The notes: generated from the sequence alone by a model not told the origin. A stretch of DNA of 64,000 nt from CAYUWG01 sp964448285 (GCA_964448285.1 CAYUWG010000009.1:1-64000); one strand, 5' to 3'. Positions 1-9,551 are shown, counted from the stretch's first letter. Numbers and translations: made by a program.

Positions 1-935
1 CACGATTGTCCATGTGATGTCGAAGCGGAAACGCCTTTTTTACTTCCCGTGAGTAAGAATGACGAACTCCAATCGATATCGGCAGCCGTTCGGGGTTCGG
101 AGCGGAAGTCCGTATCGATCCATGAGGTTCCACCATCGAGCGTTATCCGCATGTATTGTGTACCGCATACGATCATCTCATTGCTCATTGTGGGATTGTG
201 TTCGAAGAGATGGAGATACCAGCCCGTTTTTAATTCACGAAGATTCCAGGAAGGAAGCACTTGAAAACTTGCACTATCACCGAAGGAAGTGCTCTTGAGA
301 AGATGTTCATAGTGCGTGCAATCGGCCATGCAAAGGTCGCTTTCCATGTATTGATGGACATACGAAGGCTCTTTCGGATCGAGAGTGAAATACCTCGCCT
401 CCCGGTAACTCGGTATGCACATGACCTGTGAGCCGGTCGATTTTACGTACTCATGAAATCGCACGGTTTGGCCAACCCACGATGTTCCGCCGTCCATACT
501 TCTCCAAATCCTATGAATCGTCGGATTCATCGAACTGCTCTCGAGAACGACATCGACTCCGAGCATGTACCGTGGATCGCTCCCGATGGAGAGACGATGC
601 ACTGCAGGGAATTGTGTCTTCGTGAAGGTTGCCCCCGCATCGTCCGAACGAAGAACGACGGGTGTCCTTCCTTCAACCGCTCTGAAGAATGCGGTCTGTT
701 GGTTTGTCGTGTGCCAGGCAAGGAACTGAGGATTCGTGAACGGCGACACATCGACTGAATCCCACGTGCGTCCATAGTCGGTCGAACGCAGCGTGTTTGT
801 GAGCAGAATGTTCGGAGCGCTGGGGGACGAAGTGAGCTGACCCGATACTTTGGCCAGATCCGAAATACGGACCCACGCTTGCGGCTGTGCGACGAAACCT
901 GGTATCAGGAAAAGAACGACTAAAACGGTTTTCAT
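1..935 (-). CDS. Exported Asp-box (BNR) beta-propeller protein, C-terminus cut by window edge
   Basis: The frame stays open on the minus strand from an ATG at 935 through the left edge, giving 311 residues with no stop. A short signal peptide (MKTVLVVLFLIPGFVAQ) is followed by repeats of the Asp-box form S-x-D-x-G-x-T-W: STDYGRTW at 51-58, RSDDAGATF at 96-104, RSMDGGTSW at 145-153 and ITLDGGTSW at 264-272. This pattern is known from sialidase/VPS10-like and photosystem-assembly-like propellers, which in FCB bacteria are usually secreted and often end in a T9SS sorting domain. That end would lie outside the window. The substrate or partner cannot be told. The gene follows the SGNH-hydrolase gene on the same strand after about 113 bp. 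Confidence 0.8.
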   Translation of the reverse strand, partial: MKTVLVVLFLIPGFVAQPQAWVRISDLAKVSGQLTSSPSAPNILLTNTLRSTDYGRTWDSVDVSPFTNPQFLAWHTTNQQTAFFRAVEGRTPVVLRSDDAGATFTKTQFPAVHRLSIGSDPRYMLGVDVVLESSSMNPTIHRIWRSMDGGTSWVGQTVRFHEYVKSTGSQVMCIPSYREARYFTLDPKEPSYVHQYMESDLCMADCTHYEHLLKSTSFGDSASFQVLPSWNLRELKTGWYLHLFEHNPTMSNEMIVCGTQYMRITLDGGTSWIDTDFRSEPRTAADIDWSSSFLLTGSKKGVSASTSHGQS

Positions 936-1048
936 AACATCCTCTCGGATTAAGTGGAAGAAACCCGGTTACTAATGGACATGAAAATAGTCTTCGATGA
1001 GATAGGAATCCAGTCCTTTTTGCAGTTCATTTATTGAAGAAGAAATCT

Positions 1049-2287
1049 TCATCGCATCACATGCATCATTCGCGAACGAATCTCAGTTTCTGTTTCGATT
1101 TCGTAACGATAAACACCCGATTGCAAGACCTGGGAATCGAAGGAAATCTGCTGCAGGCCCGGCCCAAGAATGCCGAGAGATTTCCTGTGGATATTTCTCC
1201 CGAGTTGGTCAAAGACACGCAGTGTCACGCTCGAAGATGTCGCCAGTGAGAAAGATATCGTCGTTGAAGGATTGAATGGATTCGGATAGTTCTGATAAAG
1301 TTGAAGCCCGATCGTTCGGATTTCATCTACCGCGTTAGGACCTGACGCAAGGAACCAGGGTGTAGCCGTCTGTTCCTTCGTGAAAAAGTCAAGCAGCATT
1401 CTCGCCACTTTCTGTCTTCCGCTCGTCGAAGGATGGGTTCCATCACTACTCAGTTCCGTGCAGAACCATTTCACACTGTCGCTCCGGCCGCGTTCACCAT
1501 CTGCCCAAAGGTATGGACCCCATGCCATCCATGGTGCGACTGCATTCGTTCCACTGAAAGCAAGCGCGACGTTTCCATTGATTTGCTCCTCGATCGCCCA
1601 CTTGACGGAATAACCGGTTTCGTATGCAAATGGCTCAGGATTGAGTGTCGTCGTTGCATAGCCTCCGTAAATGCGGCTGCTGAAATAGGCCAGCTTGATG
1701 TTGGGATATTTCGCCTTCAGGATTCGCGCGATCTGCTGAAGCTGCGTCGAGAGAACCTGTGCATGAGTGGGAAAACTATCGCGCGGATTTGCATTCGCTT
1801 CTTTGATCCAGGCAATCGAGACCTGCTGCCGCGTTACACCCTGATTCATCAAGCGCTGATCGATTACGCGCCAGAAGTTCGCGCCAGTATCGACGATCAC
1901 CGCTGCGGTTTGTCCGCCTTGCGCGCCATCAACGATCGTCAATTTCTGATTTCGAATCTTCAACGTGTCCGCCATTGACTTGAATACGGAAAACTCCTGC
2001 GTTGCGTTGGACATGCCAATGGAAAGGAGAACGAACTTTCCGTTTGGATCGGGATTCCCCAATGCATCGAGGGGCCTGATCGATTGCGCCAGAGTAAGAC
2101 CGGCTTGCAGATGAGCAGGCGGAACTTCGTTCTGTCCGTTGGGATAGAGGCCGCCTTCATACCCATCGTACAAAGATTTCCCCATGTCGATCAGCGGTGG
2201 AAGGCCGACGAACTTGCGATCGCAGTTTTGGGCGAAAAGAGTGAGTTGGAAGGTGCAAAGAAGGAAGAATGTTACGAGTGATTTCAT
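1049..2287 (-). CDS. Secreted SGNH/GDSL-type esterase-like protein with T9SS sorting domain
   Basis: This 412-residue protein starts with a signal peptide (about 1-20). Its body has the marks of an SGNH hydrolase: a GMSN block at 91-94 where the nucleophile serine is expected, a glycine-rich GAQGGQ block at 121-126, and a D-x-x-H block as DGTHPS at 282-287. Residues about 329-412 form a type A T9SS C-terminal domain beginning LYQNYPNPFNP and ending in a basic tail. Such a domain sends proteins across the outer membrane and is then removed. Carbohydrate or lipid ester cleavage outside the cell is the likely role, but the substrate is unknown. The SGNH assignment rests on short motifs only. Confidence 0.75.
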   Translation of the reverse strand: MKSLVTFFLLCTFQLTLFAQNCDRKFVGLPPLIDMGKSLYDGYEGGLYPNGQNEVPPAHLQAGLTLAQSIRPLDALGNPDPNGKFVLLSIGMSNATQEFSVFKSMADTLKIRNQKLTIVDGAQGGQTAAVIVDTGANFWRVIDQRLMNQGVTRQQVSIAWIKEANANPRDSFPTHAQVLSTQLQQIARILKAKYPNIKLAYFSSRIYGGYATTTLNPEPFAYETGYSVKWAIEEQINGNVALAFSGTNAVAPWMAWGPYLWADGERGRSDSVKWFCTELSSDGTHPSTSGRQKVARMLLDFFTKEQTATPWFLASGPNAVDEIRTIGLQLYQNYPNPFNPSTTISFSLATSSSVTLRVFDQLGRNIHRKSLGILGPGLQQISFDSQVLQSGVYRYEIETETEIRSRMMHVMR

Positions 2288-2356
2288 TGGAACTCCGGTT
2301 TGCCTTCAGAATGACATTCCCAAGGGTGGCTTACGTTACAAAGATTTTCGTGATAC

Positions 2357-2384
2357 CAACAAAAAGGAGACCCGAAGGTCTCCT
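2357..2384 (-). terminator. Rho-independent terminator after the RRM gene
   Basis: Read on the minus strand, an 8-bp perfect stem AGGAGACC/GGTCTCCT closes on a TTCG tetraloop and runs into a T-tract (TTTTTGTTGG). It lies about 65 bp beyond the stop of the RRM protein gene and upstream of the SGNH-hydrolase gene, so it separates the two transcription units. Confidence 0.85.
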
Positions 2385-2447
2385 GATCTCTGTTGCGAAG
2401 GCAAACTCTCGTTCGCTTATTCGCCCGTTTCGTGTGATGCGATGTGC

Positions 2448-2747
2448 TTACCAGCGTTTTCCGCCGCCGCCGCGTTTTCCACCGCCGCCGCTGAAGCTTC
2501 TTTCCGTTCGGGGACGCGCTTCGTTCACAATGAGCGAGCGGCCCTGAAGTTCTGCGCCGTTCATCGCATTGATCGCCGCTGTCGCTTCCTGCTTGCCCGG
2601 CATTTCGACGAATGCGAAACCTTTCGATTCACCGGTGAACTTGTCCTTGATGATCGTAGCAGATGACACCTTACCGTGCGCTTCGAATGCAGCGCGAAGT
2701 TCGTCGTCCGTAACGACGCGTGAGAGATTTCCAACATAGATATTCAT
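2448..2747 (-). CDS. Small RRM-domain RNA-binding protein
   Basis: A 99-residue protein made of one RNA recognition motif: RNP2 is IYVGNL (3-8) and RNP1 is KGFAFVEM (42-49), with the expected aromatic residues for stacking on RNA. The last 14 residues are a Gly/Lys/Arg tail encoded by GGC/GGT-like triplets. This is the usual shape of bacterial glycine-rich RRM proteins, which in cyanobacteria and FCB bacteria bind mRNA and are often cold-induced. It is a stand-alone gene with its own terminator and a 140-bp upstream gap. Cold regulation is an inference from the family, not visible here. Confidence 0.92.
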   Translation of the reverse strand: MNIYVGNLSRVVTDDELRAAFEAHGKVSSATIIKDKFTGESKGFAFVEMPGKQEATAAINAMNGAELQGRSLIVNEARPRTERSFSGGGGKRGGGGKRW

Positions 2748-2888
2748 GTTGTTTTCCTTTAGAAATGATGAAGTAAATGAACACAGTCTCTTGAGGGACT
2801 TGGTTCATTGATTCATATCAACCGAATCCTCACGAATCTGATGTGCCAAAGTACATGATTCCTTCACCGCGAACAAACAAGAAAAAGT

Positions 2889-4424
2889 CTATTTGATGCG
2901 TTTGAACTCTAGCTCGTCAAACCACAGGTCATTGTTCGGCACGTTGAGTTTCATCTCGATGACCTTTCCATTCTCGTTCATGATGAATTGTGCCTTCCCC
3001 GAATCGAACCACGCATGATGCCGTCGCCATTGAATCTTGAAAGTGTCGAAGTGCCAGTGAGTGAGGTCGGCGACGAATTCAGGATTGGGTAAAAGACGCA
3101 ACACAAGCCGCCCTTCTTCGAGGACGACTTCCGCATTTCCATACATCGGACCGCCATACGTTCCGGCGTAGTCTTTTAACGGGTGCGTCGGAGATGTACC
3201 CTGTGCGCGCGTCGAGTCTTCCATCCTTCGTGCTTTCCCCTGAAATTTTTTCGCCTCCATCATGTGCTTCAATCCGATGGTGCTCCAATCCTTCCCAGGC
3301 TTTCCAAGAAATGCATCCAGGGTGTAAGAAAGCAGATAGCGTGCTAACGACGATATCGTATTCGTCAGAATCACGACGCCGAATTTCTTCCCTGGAATCA
3401 TTGCGAGATATGAGATCATCCCGTCGTACCCGCCGCTGTGCTGGATGACCTTGTATCCATGATAGTCATAGAGCTCCCACCCGAGTCCATAACCGCGAAA
3501 GTTCGTTGAAGGCACGACCTCATCATCGTCAGGCGATACGATATGCGAAACGTGCGGCGTCTCCATGATGCGCTTTTGCTTCTGGCTTATGATGCGCTTT
3601 TCATCGATCACTGCGTCGCTCAAATGAAACCGGAGCCAGCGCGACATATCGACGACATTGGAAATCATCGAGCCTGCCGGAGCGACGTTATCCCAATCTA
3701 ACCAGGGAATCGTCACGACCACGCTGTCCACATTCTTGTGCGGGGTCGCAACGTTGTCTCTGCCGGTTAGTTCACGGACCGATAGAATCGTGCCGTTCAT
3801 CCCAAGTGGCTGGAGAAATCTCATGCGAATGAACTCTTCCCACTTCATCCCGCTTGCCTTCTCGATGATTTCACCCGCGGCGATGTACATGATGTTCGAA
3901 TAACCGTATCGCTCCCGGAACGGAAAAACCTGCTTCAAATGCTTCGCACGCCTGACCACTTCCTCCCTTGAATACGACGTGCCGTACCAGATCAGATCTC
4001 CGCTGAATGTTCGCAATCCCAGTCGATGGGAGAGCAAATCGCGAATACGCACGTCAGCACTGACGTATGGATCGTAGAGTTGGAAATACGGGAGCCATTC
4101 CTGTACGCGTTGATCCCACTCGACCTTTTTCTCATCGACGAGCAGAGCCATCGCTGAAGCGGTGAATGCCTTCGTATTCGATGCGACGGCAAACAGCGTT
4201 CGCTCGTTCACTACTTCCGGCTTCTCTATCTCACGTACACCGTAGCCTTTCGCAAACACGAGTGAATCATCCTTTACGATGGCGATTGCCATACCGGGGA
4301 CGTTCCATTCCTTCAGCGCCTTTGCGAAATAGGCGTCAAGCTTTTTGAGATTCGCCTGTGAGTAGAGTGCATTGGATACGAAGAGAAGAGTAATAAACAG
4401 AGAAAGTGGCCGACTCGTTTTCAT
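2889..4424 (-). CDS. Exported serine hydrolase, class C beta-lactamase/PBP4-like family
   Basis: The 511-residue product has a signal peptide and the three active-site motifs of the serine beta-lactamase fold: SxxK as SNTK at 82-85, YxN as YSN at 174-176, and HSGG at 328-331 in the place of the KTG triad. The HxG form is typical of esterases and D-amino-acid peptidases of this family rather than true AmpC enzymes. The C-terminal part (about 400-511) resembles the beta-rich DUF3471-type extension. It likely acts in the periplasm on peptides, esters or cell-wall stems. Resistance to beta-lactams should not be assumed. It is divergent from the acyltransferase gene that starts at 4523. Confidence 0.88.
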   Translation of the reverse strand: MKTSRPLSLFITLLFVSNALYSQANLKKLDAYFAKALKEWNVPGMAIAIVKDDSLVFAKGYGVREIEKPEVVNERTLFAVASNTKAFTASAMALLVDEKKVEWDQRVQEWLPYFQLYDPYVSADVRIRDLLSHRLGLRTFSGDLIWYGTSYSREEVVRRAKHLKQVFPFRERYGYSNIMYIAAGEIIEKASGMKWEEFIRMRFLQPLGMNGTILSVRELTGRDNVATPHKNVDSVVVTIPWLDWDNVAPAGSMISNVVDMSRWLRFHLSDAVIDEKRIISQKQKRIMETPHVSHIVSPDDDEVVPSTNFRGYGLGWELYDYHGYKVIQHSGGYDGMISYLAMIPGKKFGVVILTNTISSLARYLLSYTLDAFLGKPGKDWSTIGLKHMMEAKKFQGKARRMEDSTRAQGTSPTHPLKDYAGTYGGPMYGNAEVVLEEGRLVLRLLPNPEFVADLTHWHFDTFKIQWRRHHAWFDSGKAQFIMNENGKVIEMKLNVPNNDLWFDELEFKRIK

Positions 4425-4522
4425 TTCATGTCGCTTGTTCGTGTTGGACTCATTGCTGTATGAACATACAAGATTTCGCCTCTATTTGTCTCGCGCGTCC
4501 CTCCTGTTATTTTTCCATCGCA

Positions 4523-5701
4523 ATGGCGAATACATCTCCTCAATCATCGCGCTTCGGCTTCGTCGATGCTTTGCGCGGTTGGGCAGTGATCGTGATGATC
4601 GAAGTCCACACGTTCAATGAATGGCTGAGACCGGAACTCAAAAACACGTTGCTCTTCGACGTGCTCACGTTCATCAACGGACTCGTTGCTCCAAGTTTTA
4701 TCATGCTGGCGGGATTTTCATTGAGCATCGCTACGGTAAGGAAATGGAATGACTACACGTCGTTCAGCCCCGCACTCGGGAAACGCATGAGACACTTGCT
4801 TCTCATCTTCACCGTTGGCTACTTACTCCATCTTCCCGCACAGAATCTCCGCATGTGGTGGACCGAACCCAATCCGGAGCTTGTCGCAAAATTTCAGGCA
4901 GTCGATGTTCTGCAACTGATTGTCATGGGTCTATGGATCCTCCACGCAATCGTTCTGCTCTTGAAGTCGCGAAAGGTGCTATTCGTCTCATCGCTTGCAC
5001 TCGGCTTACTTGTCATCGCATGGACACCGTGGGCATACAACACGACAACCTTCGAGGATTGGCCGTTATGGCTATCGAATTGGTTCAATCGTTCTCACGG
5101 CTCGCTCTTTCCTCTCTTTCCATGGGTCGCATATATCTTTCTCGGGTGTACACTCGCGTTGAAGTTCGTCGAAGCGCAAAAGCAAGGAGAAATGTCCCGC
5201 TTCCTACATCGCATGGGCGCGGCAGGTGCAGCGCTCATCGTTATCGGATATGCGTGGCATTCGATACCGATAACTGTTCAGCCTTATTATGAATTCACGC
5301 GCACAAGTCCACAGTTCAATCTCATCCGCATCGGTAGCGTAATGGTACTCATTTGGGCATTGTGGATGCTGGAAGAGCGAAGGAATATCTCTCCTCGTTT
5401 CGCAGTGACGATGGGACGCGAGTCATTCCTCGTTTATGCGCTTCATCTCATGGTGCTGTACAATGAAGCCTTCGGTTCGAACCTCGTCACAGCTTTCAAA
5501 GGCACATTGAATTTCGGAGAAGCGTTCATCGGCTACATGCTGCTCCTTCTTATGATGATTGCAACGGGTTACTTCTGGCAATGGTTGAAAAGAAGGAACA
5601 TGGTTGTCGCGCGTGTCATGATGATCAGCCTGTTCACCATCGGAGCACTGTTCTTCGTGTTCTTTGAGAACGGCCGCTTCGTGTTTTGGATGTTTGAGTG
5701 A
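4523..5701 (+). CDS. Integral membrane acyltransferase, DUF1624/HGSNAT-like
   Basis: I take the ATG at 4523 (MANTSPQ) as the start; the frame is open further upstream, but that stretch overlaps the divergent hydrolase and is unlike a protein start. The 392-residue product has about ten hydrophobic segments and begins with the motif FVDALRGWAV followed by a histidine in a membrane segment (MIEVH). This is the pattern of the DUF1624/heparan-alpha-glucosaminide N-acetyltransferase-like family, which moves acyl groups from the cytoplasm to a sugar on the far side of the membrane. Its stop overlaps the GTG start of the next gene (GTGA), so the two are probably made together. Confidence 0.8.
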   Translation: MANTSPQSSRFGFVDALRGWAVIVMIEVHTFNEWLRPELKNTLLFDVLTFINGLVAPSFIMLAGFSLSIATVRKWNDYTSFSPALGKRMRHLLLIFTVGYLLHLPAQNLRMWWTEPNPELVAKFQAVDVLQLIVMGLWILHAIVLLLKSRKVLFVSSLALGLLVIAWTPWAYNTTTFEDWPLWLSNWFNRSHGSLFPLFPWVAYIFLGCTLALKFVEAQKQGEMSRFLHRMGAAGAALIVIGYAWHSIPITVQPYYEFTRTSPQFNLIRIGSVMVLIWALWMLEERRNISPRFAVTMGRESFLVYALHLMVLYNEAFGSNLVTAFKGTLNFGEAFIGYMLLLLMMIATGYFWQWLKRRNMVVARVMMISLFTIGALFFVFFENGRFVFWMFE

Positions 5702-6642
5702 GTCTCTATTTCGCTATGTGTAATAGCTCCTTCCTCGGATTTCTTATAGTCTTTCAATTCTCTGTCACTCTCTGCGTAACAGCCCAGCCATCGCTCATCG
5801 TTCTCGGTATAGCGCAGGATGGCGGCGTTCCACAGGCGGGGACCAAAGCGCCTGACGTATGGAGAACAGAGCGGAAGCGTCATGCCTCCTGTCTTGCGAT
5901 CGTCGATCCCGCAACGTCACAGCGCTGGCTTATCGACGCGACGCCGGATTTCCCTGAACAACTCCACATGCTCGACAGGCTCTTTCCTGTTCGCGAACGA
6001 CCGGGACTCGCCGGGATTTTCCTTACGCACGCTCACGTCGGGCATTATACCGGATTGATGTTTCTCGGCCATGAAGTGATGGGAGCGAAAGGCGTTCCCG
6101 TGTTCGCAATGCCGCGCATGCACAGCTTTCTCTTTACGAACGGCCCATGGAGCCAGCTTGTGCGATACGGGAATATTCACCTCCGTCCCATGAGAGCCGG
6201 CGTGAAAGTGATGCTGACTTCTTCGCTCTCTATTACGCCATTTCTCGTTCCGCATAGACAGGAGTTTTCGGAAGTCGTCGGTTTTCGAATCGATGGCCCG
6301 AAGTCCTCAGCACTCTACATACCCGACATCGATTCATGGGAGCAATTCGACAGCATGGGAACTCGCATCGAGGATCTCATCGCCGCTGTCGATGTCGCGT
6401 ATATCGATGGGACGTTTTTTGAAAATGGCGAAATCCCCGGACGGGATATGTCGGGCTTTCCCCATCCATTCATTACGCATAGCATGAAACGCTTTGCGTC
6501 ACTCCCGGAAAGCGAAAAGCGCAAGGTCCGATTCATTCATTTGAATCATACGAACCCGGCACTCTGGCAAAGTGCTGAACGAAAAGCGGTTGAAACTGCC
6601 GGATTTCGAGTGGCCGAGGAAGGCGAACGCTTCGGGTTCTGA
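5698..6642 (+). CDS. Exported MBL-fold metallohydrolase, PqqB-like
   Basis: It starts at a GTG that overlaps the stop of the acyltransferase. The 314-residue protein has a signal peptide (about 1-30) and then a metallo-beta-lactamase fold. The metal motif is THAHVGH (H111, H113, H116), so the usual aspartate of HxHxDH is a glycine. Later blocks include a histidine after the mid-domain loop (VPHRQEF), YIPDID and a C-terminal LNHTNPAL. The layout is close to PqqB-like proteins, but there are no other pyrroloquinoline-quinone genes nearby, so a PQQ role is not supported. It may be a periplasmic hydrolase acting on a product of the upstream acyltransferase; that is inference. Confidence 0.8.
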   Translation: MSLYFAMCNSSFLGFLIVFQFSVTLCVTAQPSLIVLGIAQDGGVPQAGTKAPDVWRTERKRHASCLAIVDPATSQRWLIDATPDFPEQLHMLDRLFPVRERPGLAGIFLTHAHVGHYTGLMFLGHEVMGAKGVPVFAMPRMHSFLFTNGPWSQLVRYGNIHLRPMRAGVKVMLTSSLSITPFLVPHRQEFSEVVGFRIDGPKSSALYIPDIDSWEQFDSMGTRIEDLIAAVDVAYIDGTFFENGEIPGRDMSGFPHPFITHSMKRFASLPESEKRKVRFIHLNHTNPALWQSAERKAVETAGFRVAEEGERFGF

Positions 6643-6720
6643 TAGCGCTCAGTGCTCATCACACGCAAAGGGCTAACCGCTTCAACGACAATGCCTTCAC
6701 CCGGAGTATTTCGTAAATGA

Positions 6721-9084
6721 TCAATCCCGAAGAAAGACGACCGTCACACCGGTCGTGCCTTCATTCCATTCACCAAGACGAAAAGACTCAACGATACTGA
6801 GCGTCGGGAGAAACTCGTGAAGGCGTTTACGAAGCGCACCCGTACCCTTTCCATGAATGATATCCACGCGTTTCAGTCCTGAGGAATATGCCTCATAGAG
6901 AAACTGATCCACCGTCTTGACTGCGTCGTCACCGTACATTCCGCGGACGTCCACTTCTGTCGAAGCAATCTTCTCGTGCTGATAAACCGTTGCGCCGTGC
7001 GCTTCCGTTTTCTGAGCGTATTCAATATCGCTCACGGGCACCTTCATCTTTACGCTGCCGAATGCTACCATCGCTTTCCCCTCGTGCGGTTCTTCGAGAA
7101 CTTTTCCCTTCATCCCGCTCGAACGCAGGATGACGTCATCGCCTGCATGGATGATCGGCGTTTGTATTGGCTGCATTTGTTCTTCCGCGTGCTCACCGAT
7201 TTTCTGCTTCAACTCCAGGTGCGCGTGTGAGATCTTTTCTCTCGCTGATTGAATGACCTCCTTTTCAGCAGAGCTCTCACGGATCTCACGGACGGTTTTC
7301 TCGATGAGCGCATGAGAATCCGCAATGATGCGCTCCGCCTCCTGTTGAGCTTCGCGGAGAATCGTCCCTGTTTTTTGCTTCAGCTCTTTTCGTTTCTCGG
7401 TGTATTCCGCGTACAGGCGTTCATACTTCGATTGCTCTTCGTGGAATTGTCGCTTCTGTTTTGCCAATTCCTGCGACTGGCGTTCGACTTCGACGAGAAG
7501 TTTTTCCAGTGAATCGCTGCGTTCGCCGAGGAAGTCCGTTGCACGGGAAAGAATATTCTCACGCATTCCGATTCGGCGCGTTATCTCGAAAGCGTAACTG
7601 CTGCCCGGTATTCCCGCTTGAAAGCGATAGGTCGGTTGGAGTGTCTGCATGTCGAACTCCATCGCGGCATTCAGCATGCGTCGATGGTCATGAGCAAGCG
7701 CTTTCAGCATTCCGTGGTGCGTCGTTGCGATGACGTGAGCACCGCATTCCGCGAGTGTTTCGAGTATCGCAGCACCTAACGCACTACCCTCTACCGGGTC
7801 TGTCCCGGTGCCGATTTCATCGATCAGCACGAGCGATTCGCGGTTCGCGTGAGAGAGTATGTGCGCCAATCGTTGAACGTGCGAACTGAACGTACTCAGA
7901 TCATTCTCTACGGACTGCTCATCCCCGATATCGACGTGGATGCTGTCGTAGATCGGAAAACGGCTATCCGGATCGCATGGAACTGGAATGCCGCTCTGCA
8001 CCATCAACGCGAGCAAACCGACGGTTTTCATAGCAACGCTCTTCCCTCCTGCGTTCGGTCCGGTGATGATGATCGTCGTTACATCGTTTCCCAATTCAAT
8101 TGTCAGCGGTACGACGTCCTTCTTCCCCTTGAGCGAAAGTAGAATCGGATGTCGTGCCTCGCGAACGTGCATCGTGCGATCGGTTACGATTCCCGGAAGA
8201 CAACCGCCAATCTGTTCTAAGTATCGGGCGCGGGCCTGCAGCGAATCGAGTTCGGCATAGACGGACTGCGCCTGGAGCAACTCTTGTCCGTGCGGGCGAA
8301 TGCGGTCGGTCACTTCAGCGAGTAGCCGACGCACTTCACGCGCTTCCTCAAACTGCAAATCTCGAATGTCGTTGTTCAACTCCAGCGTCTCCATCGGCTC
8401 AATGAACACGGTTTGGCCGGTGGCTGATTCGCTGTGAATGAGACCCTGGATCTGCCGCTTGTACTCACGCTTGACCGGAAGCACCATCCTCCCATCGCGT
8501 AGAGTTACAAGCTCTTCCTGGACGAATTCCTCTTCGGAAACACGCTTGAGGATCGATTCCATCTTTCTTCGAAGCTGTGCCGACTTTTCAAGAATTTCCC
8601 TGCGAAGTAATCGCAACTCCTTGCTTGCGGAGTCACGCACAGCGCCATCCTCATCGACGATACGCTCGATGTGGTACTCTAAGAGCTTGTCGGAGAAAAG
8701 TGTTGAAGTCGACCCGGCAAGCAACGGAGCCTTGTCGAGACGCTTCTCGAAAAAGGATCGCAATGTCCTCGCCGTTCTCATCAGTTGCAGAATGGCGATG
8801 ATATCCGATCCTTCAAGCACGCTTCCGGCCAACGCAGCCCGATGAAGATGCGAAGAGCAATCGGGCAGCGAATTGATGGGCGGATGGTCTTCAGCAATCC
8901 GTAACGCTGACATCTCGCCTACTCTTCCCAGTTCGTCGATCACTTCTGCACGCGTAACGAGTGGATACAAAGCTCGGGTTGTTTCAACGCCCGGCTCCGA
9001 AAGACATATTGATGCGATTTTCTCCAGAACCTGTTTGAACTGGAGTTTTTCTATCGCGCTATCGAATGGATCGAAATCCCTCAC
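6721..9084 (-). CDS. mutS2: MutS2 family ATPase/endonuclease
   Basis: A 787-residue protein of the usual MutS2 length. It has the MutS core with Walker A GPNAGGKS at 342-349, Walker B as VLIDEIGTGTDP, a long charged coiled coil (about 515-640), a KOW-like segment, and a C-terminal Smr nuclease domain from about 712 with VDVRGMY and the HGKGTGALR motif. MutS2 lacks the mismatch-binding N-terminal domain; in known cases it suppresses recombination or rescues collided ribosomes. The GTG start overlaps the stop of the yqeY gene (GTGA), so translation is coupled. Confidence 0.96.
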   Translation of the reverse strand: MRDFDPFDSAIEKLQFKQVLEKIASICLSEPGVETTRALYPLVTRAEVIDELGRVGEMSALRIAEDHPPINSLPDCSSHLHRAALAGSVLEGSDIIAILQLMRTARTLRSFFEKRLDKAPLLAGSTSTLFSDKLLEYHIERIVDEDGAVRDSASKELRLLRREILEKSAQLRRKMESILKRVSEEEFVQEELVTLRDGRMVLPVKREYKRQIQGLIHSESATGQTVFIEPMETLELNNDIRDLQFEEAREVRRLLAEVTDRIRPHGQELLQAQSVYAELDSLQARARYLEQIGGCLPGIVTDRTMHVREARHPILLSLKGKKDVVPLTIELGNDVTTIIITGPNAGGKSVAMKTVGLLALMVQSGIPVPCDPDSRFPIYDSIHVDIGDEQSVENDLSTFSSHVQRLAHILSHANRESLVLIDEIGTGTDPVEGSALGAAILETLAECGAHVIATTHHGMLKALAHDHRRMLNAAMEFDMQTLQPTYRFQAGIPGSSYAFEITRRIGMRENILSRATDFLGERSDSLEKLLVEVERQSQELAKQKRQFHEEQSKYERLYAEYTEKRKELKQKTGTILREAQQEAERIIADSHALIEKTVREIRESSAEKEVIQSAREKISHAHLELKQKIGEHAEEQMQPIQTPIIHAGDDVILRSSGMKGKVLEEPHEGKAMVAFGSVKMKVPVSDIEYAQKTEAHGATVYQHEKIASTEVDVRGMYGDDAVKTVDQFLYEAYSSGLKRVDIIHGKGTGALRKRLHEFLPTLSIVESFRLGEWNEGTTGVTVVFLRD

Positions 9085-9533
9085 GCCCCACCGAGCATTT
9101 CACGAACAAGTTGCTGAACCGCCGTTCCATCAGCGCGACCTTTCACAGTCTTCATCACTGATCCCATCACCTTACCCATGTCCTTCATTCCCGCAGCGCC
9201 TGTCGATGCAATTGCCTCGGCCACGAGTGCTCGCAGTTCCTCAGTCGTGAGTTGGGCTGGGAGGTAACGAAGAATGATCGCCAACTCCTGTTCCTCCTTT
9301 TCGGCAAGATCCTCGCGACCTGCGTTCCGGTATTGCTCAACGGCTTCCCTGCGTTTCTTCGCCGCAGAGGTCAGGAGGTTGATTTCATCATCCACGGTCA
9401 TATTCGTACCAACCTTTTGTTTCTCGAACTCGAGAATTCCAGCACGGATTGTGCGAAGCGTTTCCAATTCGAGTTTTCGACCGTTTTTCAGCGCATCCTT
9501 AATTTGCTCGTTGATCTTTTCTGTGAGACTCAT
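9081..9533 (-). CDS. yqeY: GatB/YqeY domain protein
   Basis: The 150-residue product is a stand-alone YqeY protein: an N-terminal helical part (MSLTEKINEQIKDALKNG) followed by the GatB/YqeY tail domain ending in AVQQLVREML. The related domain in GatB binds tRNA in the amidotransferase complex. The stand-alone protein has no settled function, though a tRNA or amino-acid-metabolism role is often proposed. A good ribosome-binding site (AGGAG) sits 7 bases before the ATG. It is the first gene of the yqeY-mutS2 pair. Confidence 0.93.
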   Translation of the reverse strand: MSLTEKINEQIKDALKNGRKLELETLRTIRAGILEFEKQKVGTNMTVDDEINLLTSAAKKRREAVEQYRNAGREDLAEKEEQELAIILRYLPAQLTTEELRALVAEAIASTGAAGMKDMGKVMGSVMKTVKGRADGTAVQQLVREMLGGA

Positions 9534-9551
9534 GGCGTTTCTCCTAAATAG

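Noticed and set aside
2450..2510. GCC/CCG triplet repeats suggesting a microsatellite
   Set aside because: They encode the glycine-rich tail of the RRM protein, a normal feature of that family.
2847..2880. Possible promoter upstream of the RRM gene (TTG...TACTTTG on the minus strand)
   Set aside because: The -7 box lacks the full TAnnTTTG form by two positions, so it is not distinguishable from chance.
2889..4424. Beta-lactamase resistance gene
   Set aside because: The third motif is HSGG rather than KTG and a DUF3471-like tail is present, which fits esterase/peptidase relatives, not a resistance enzyme.
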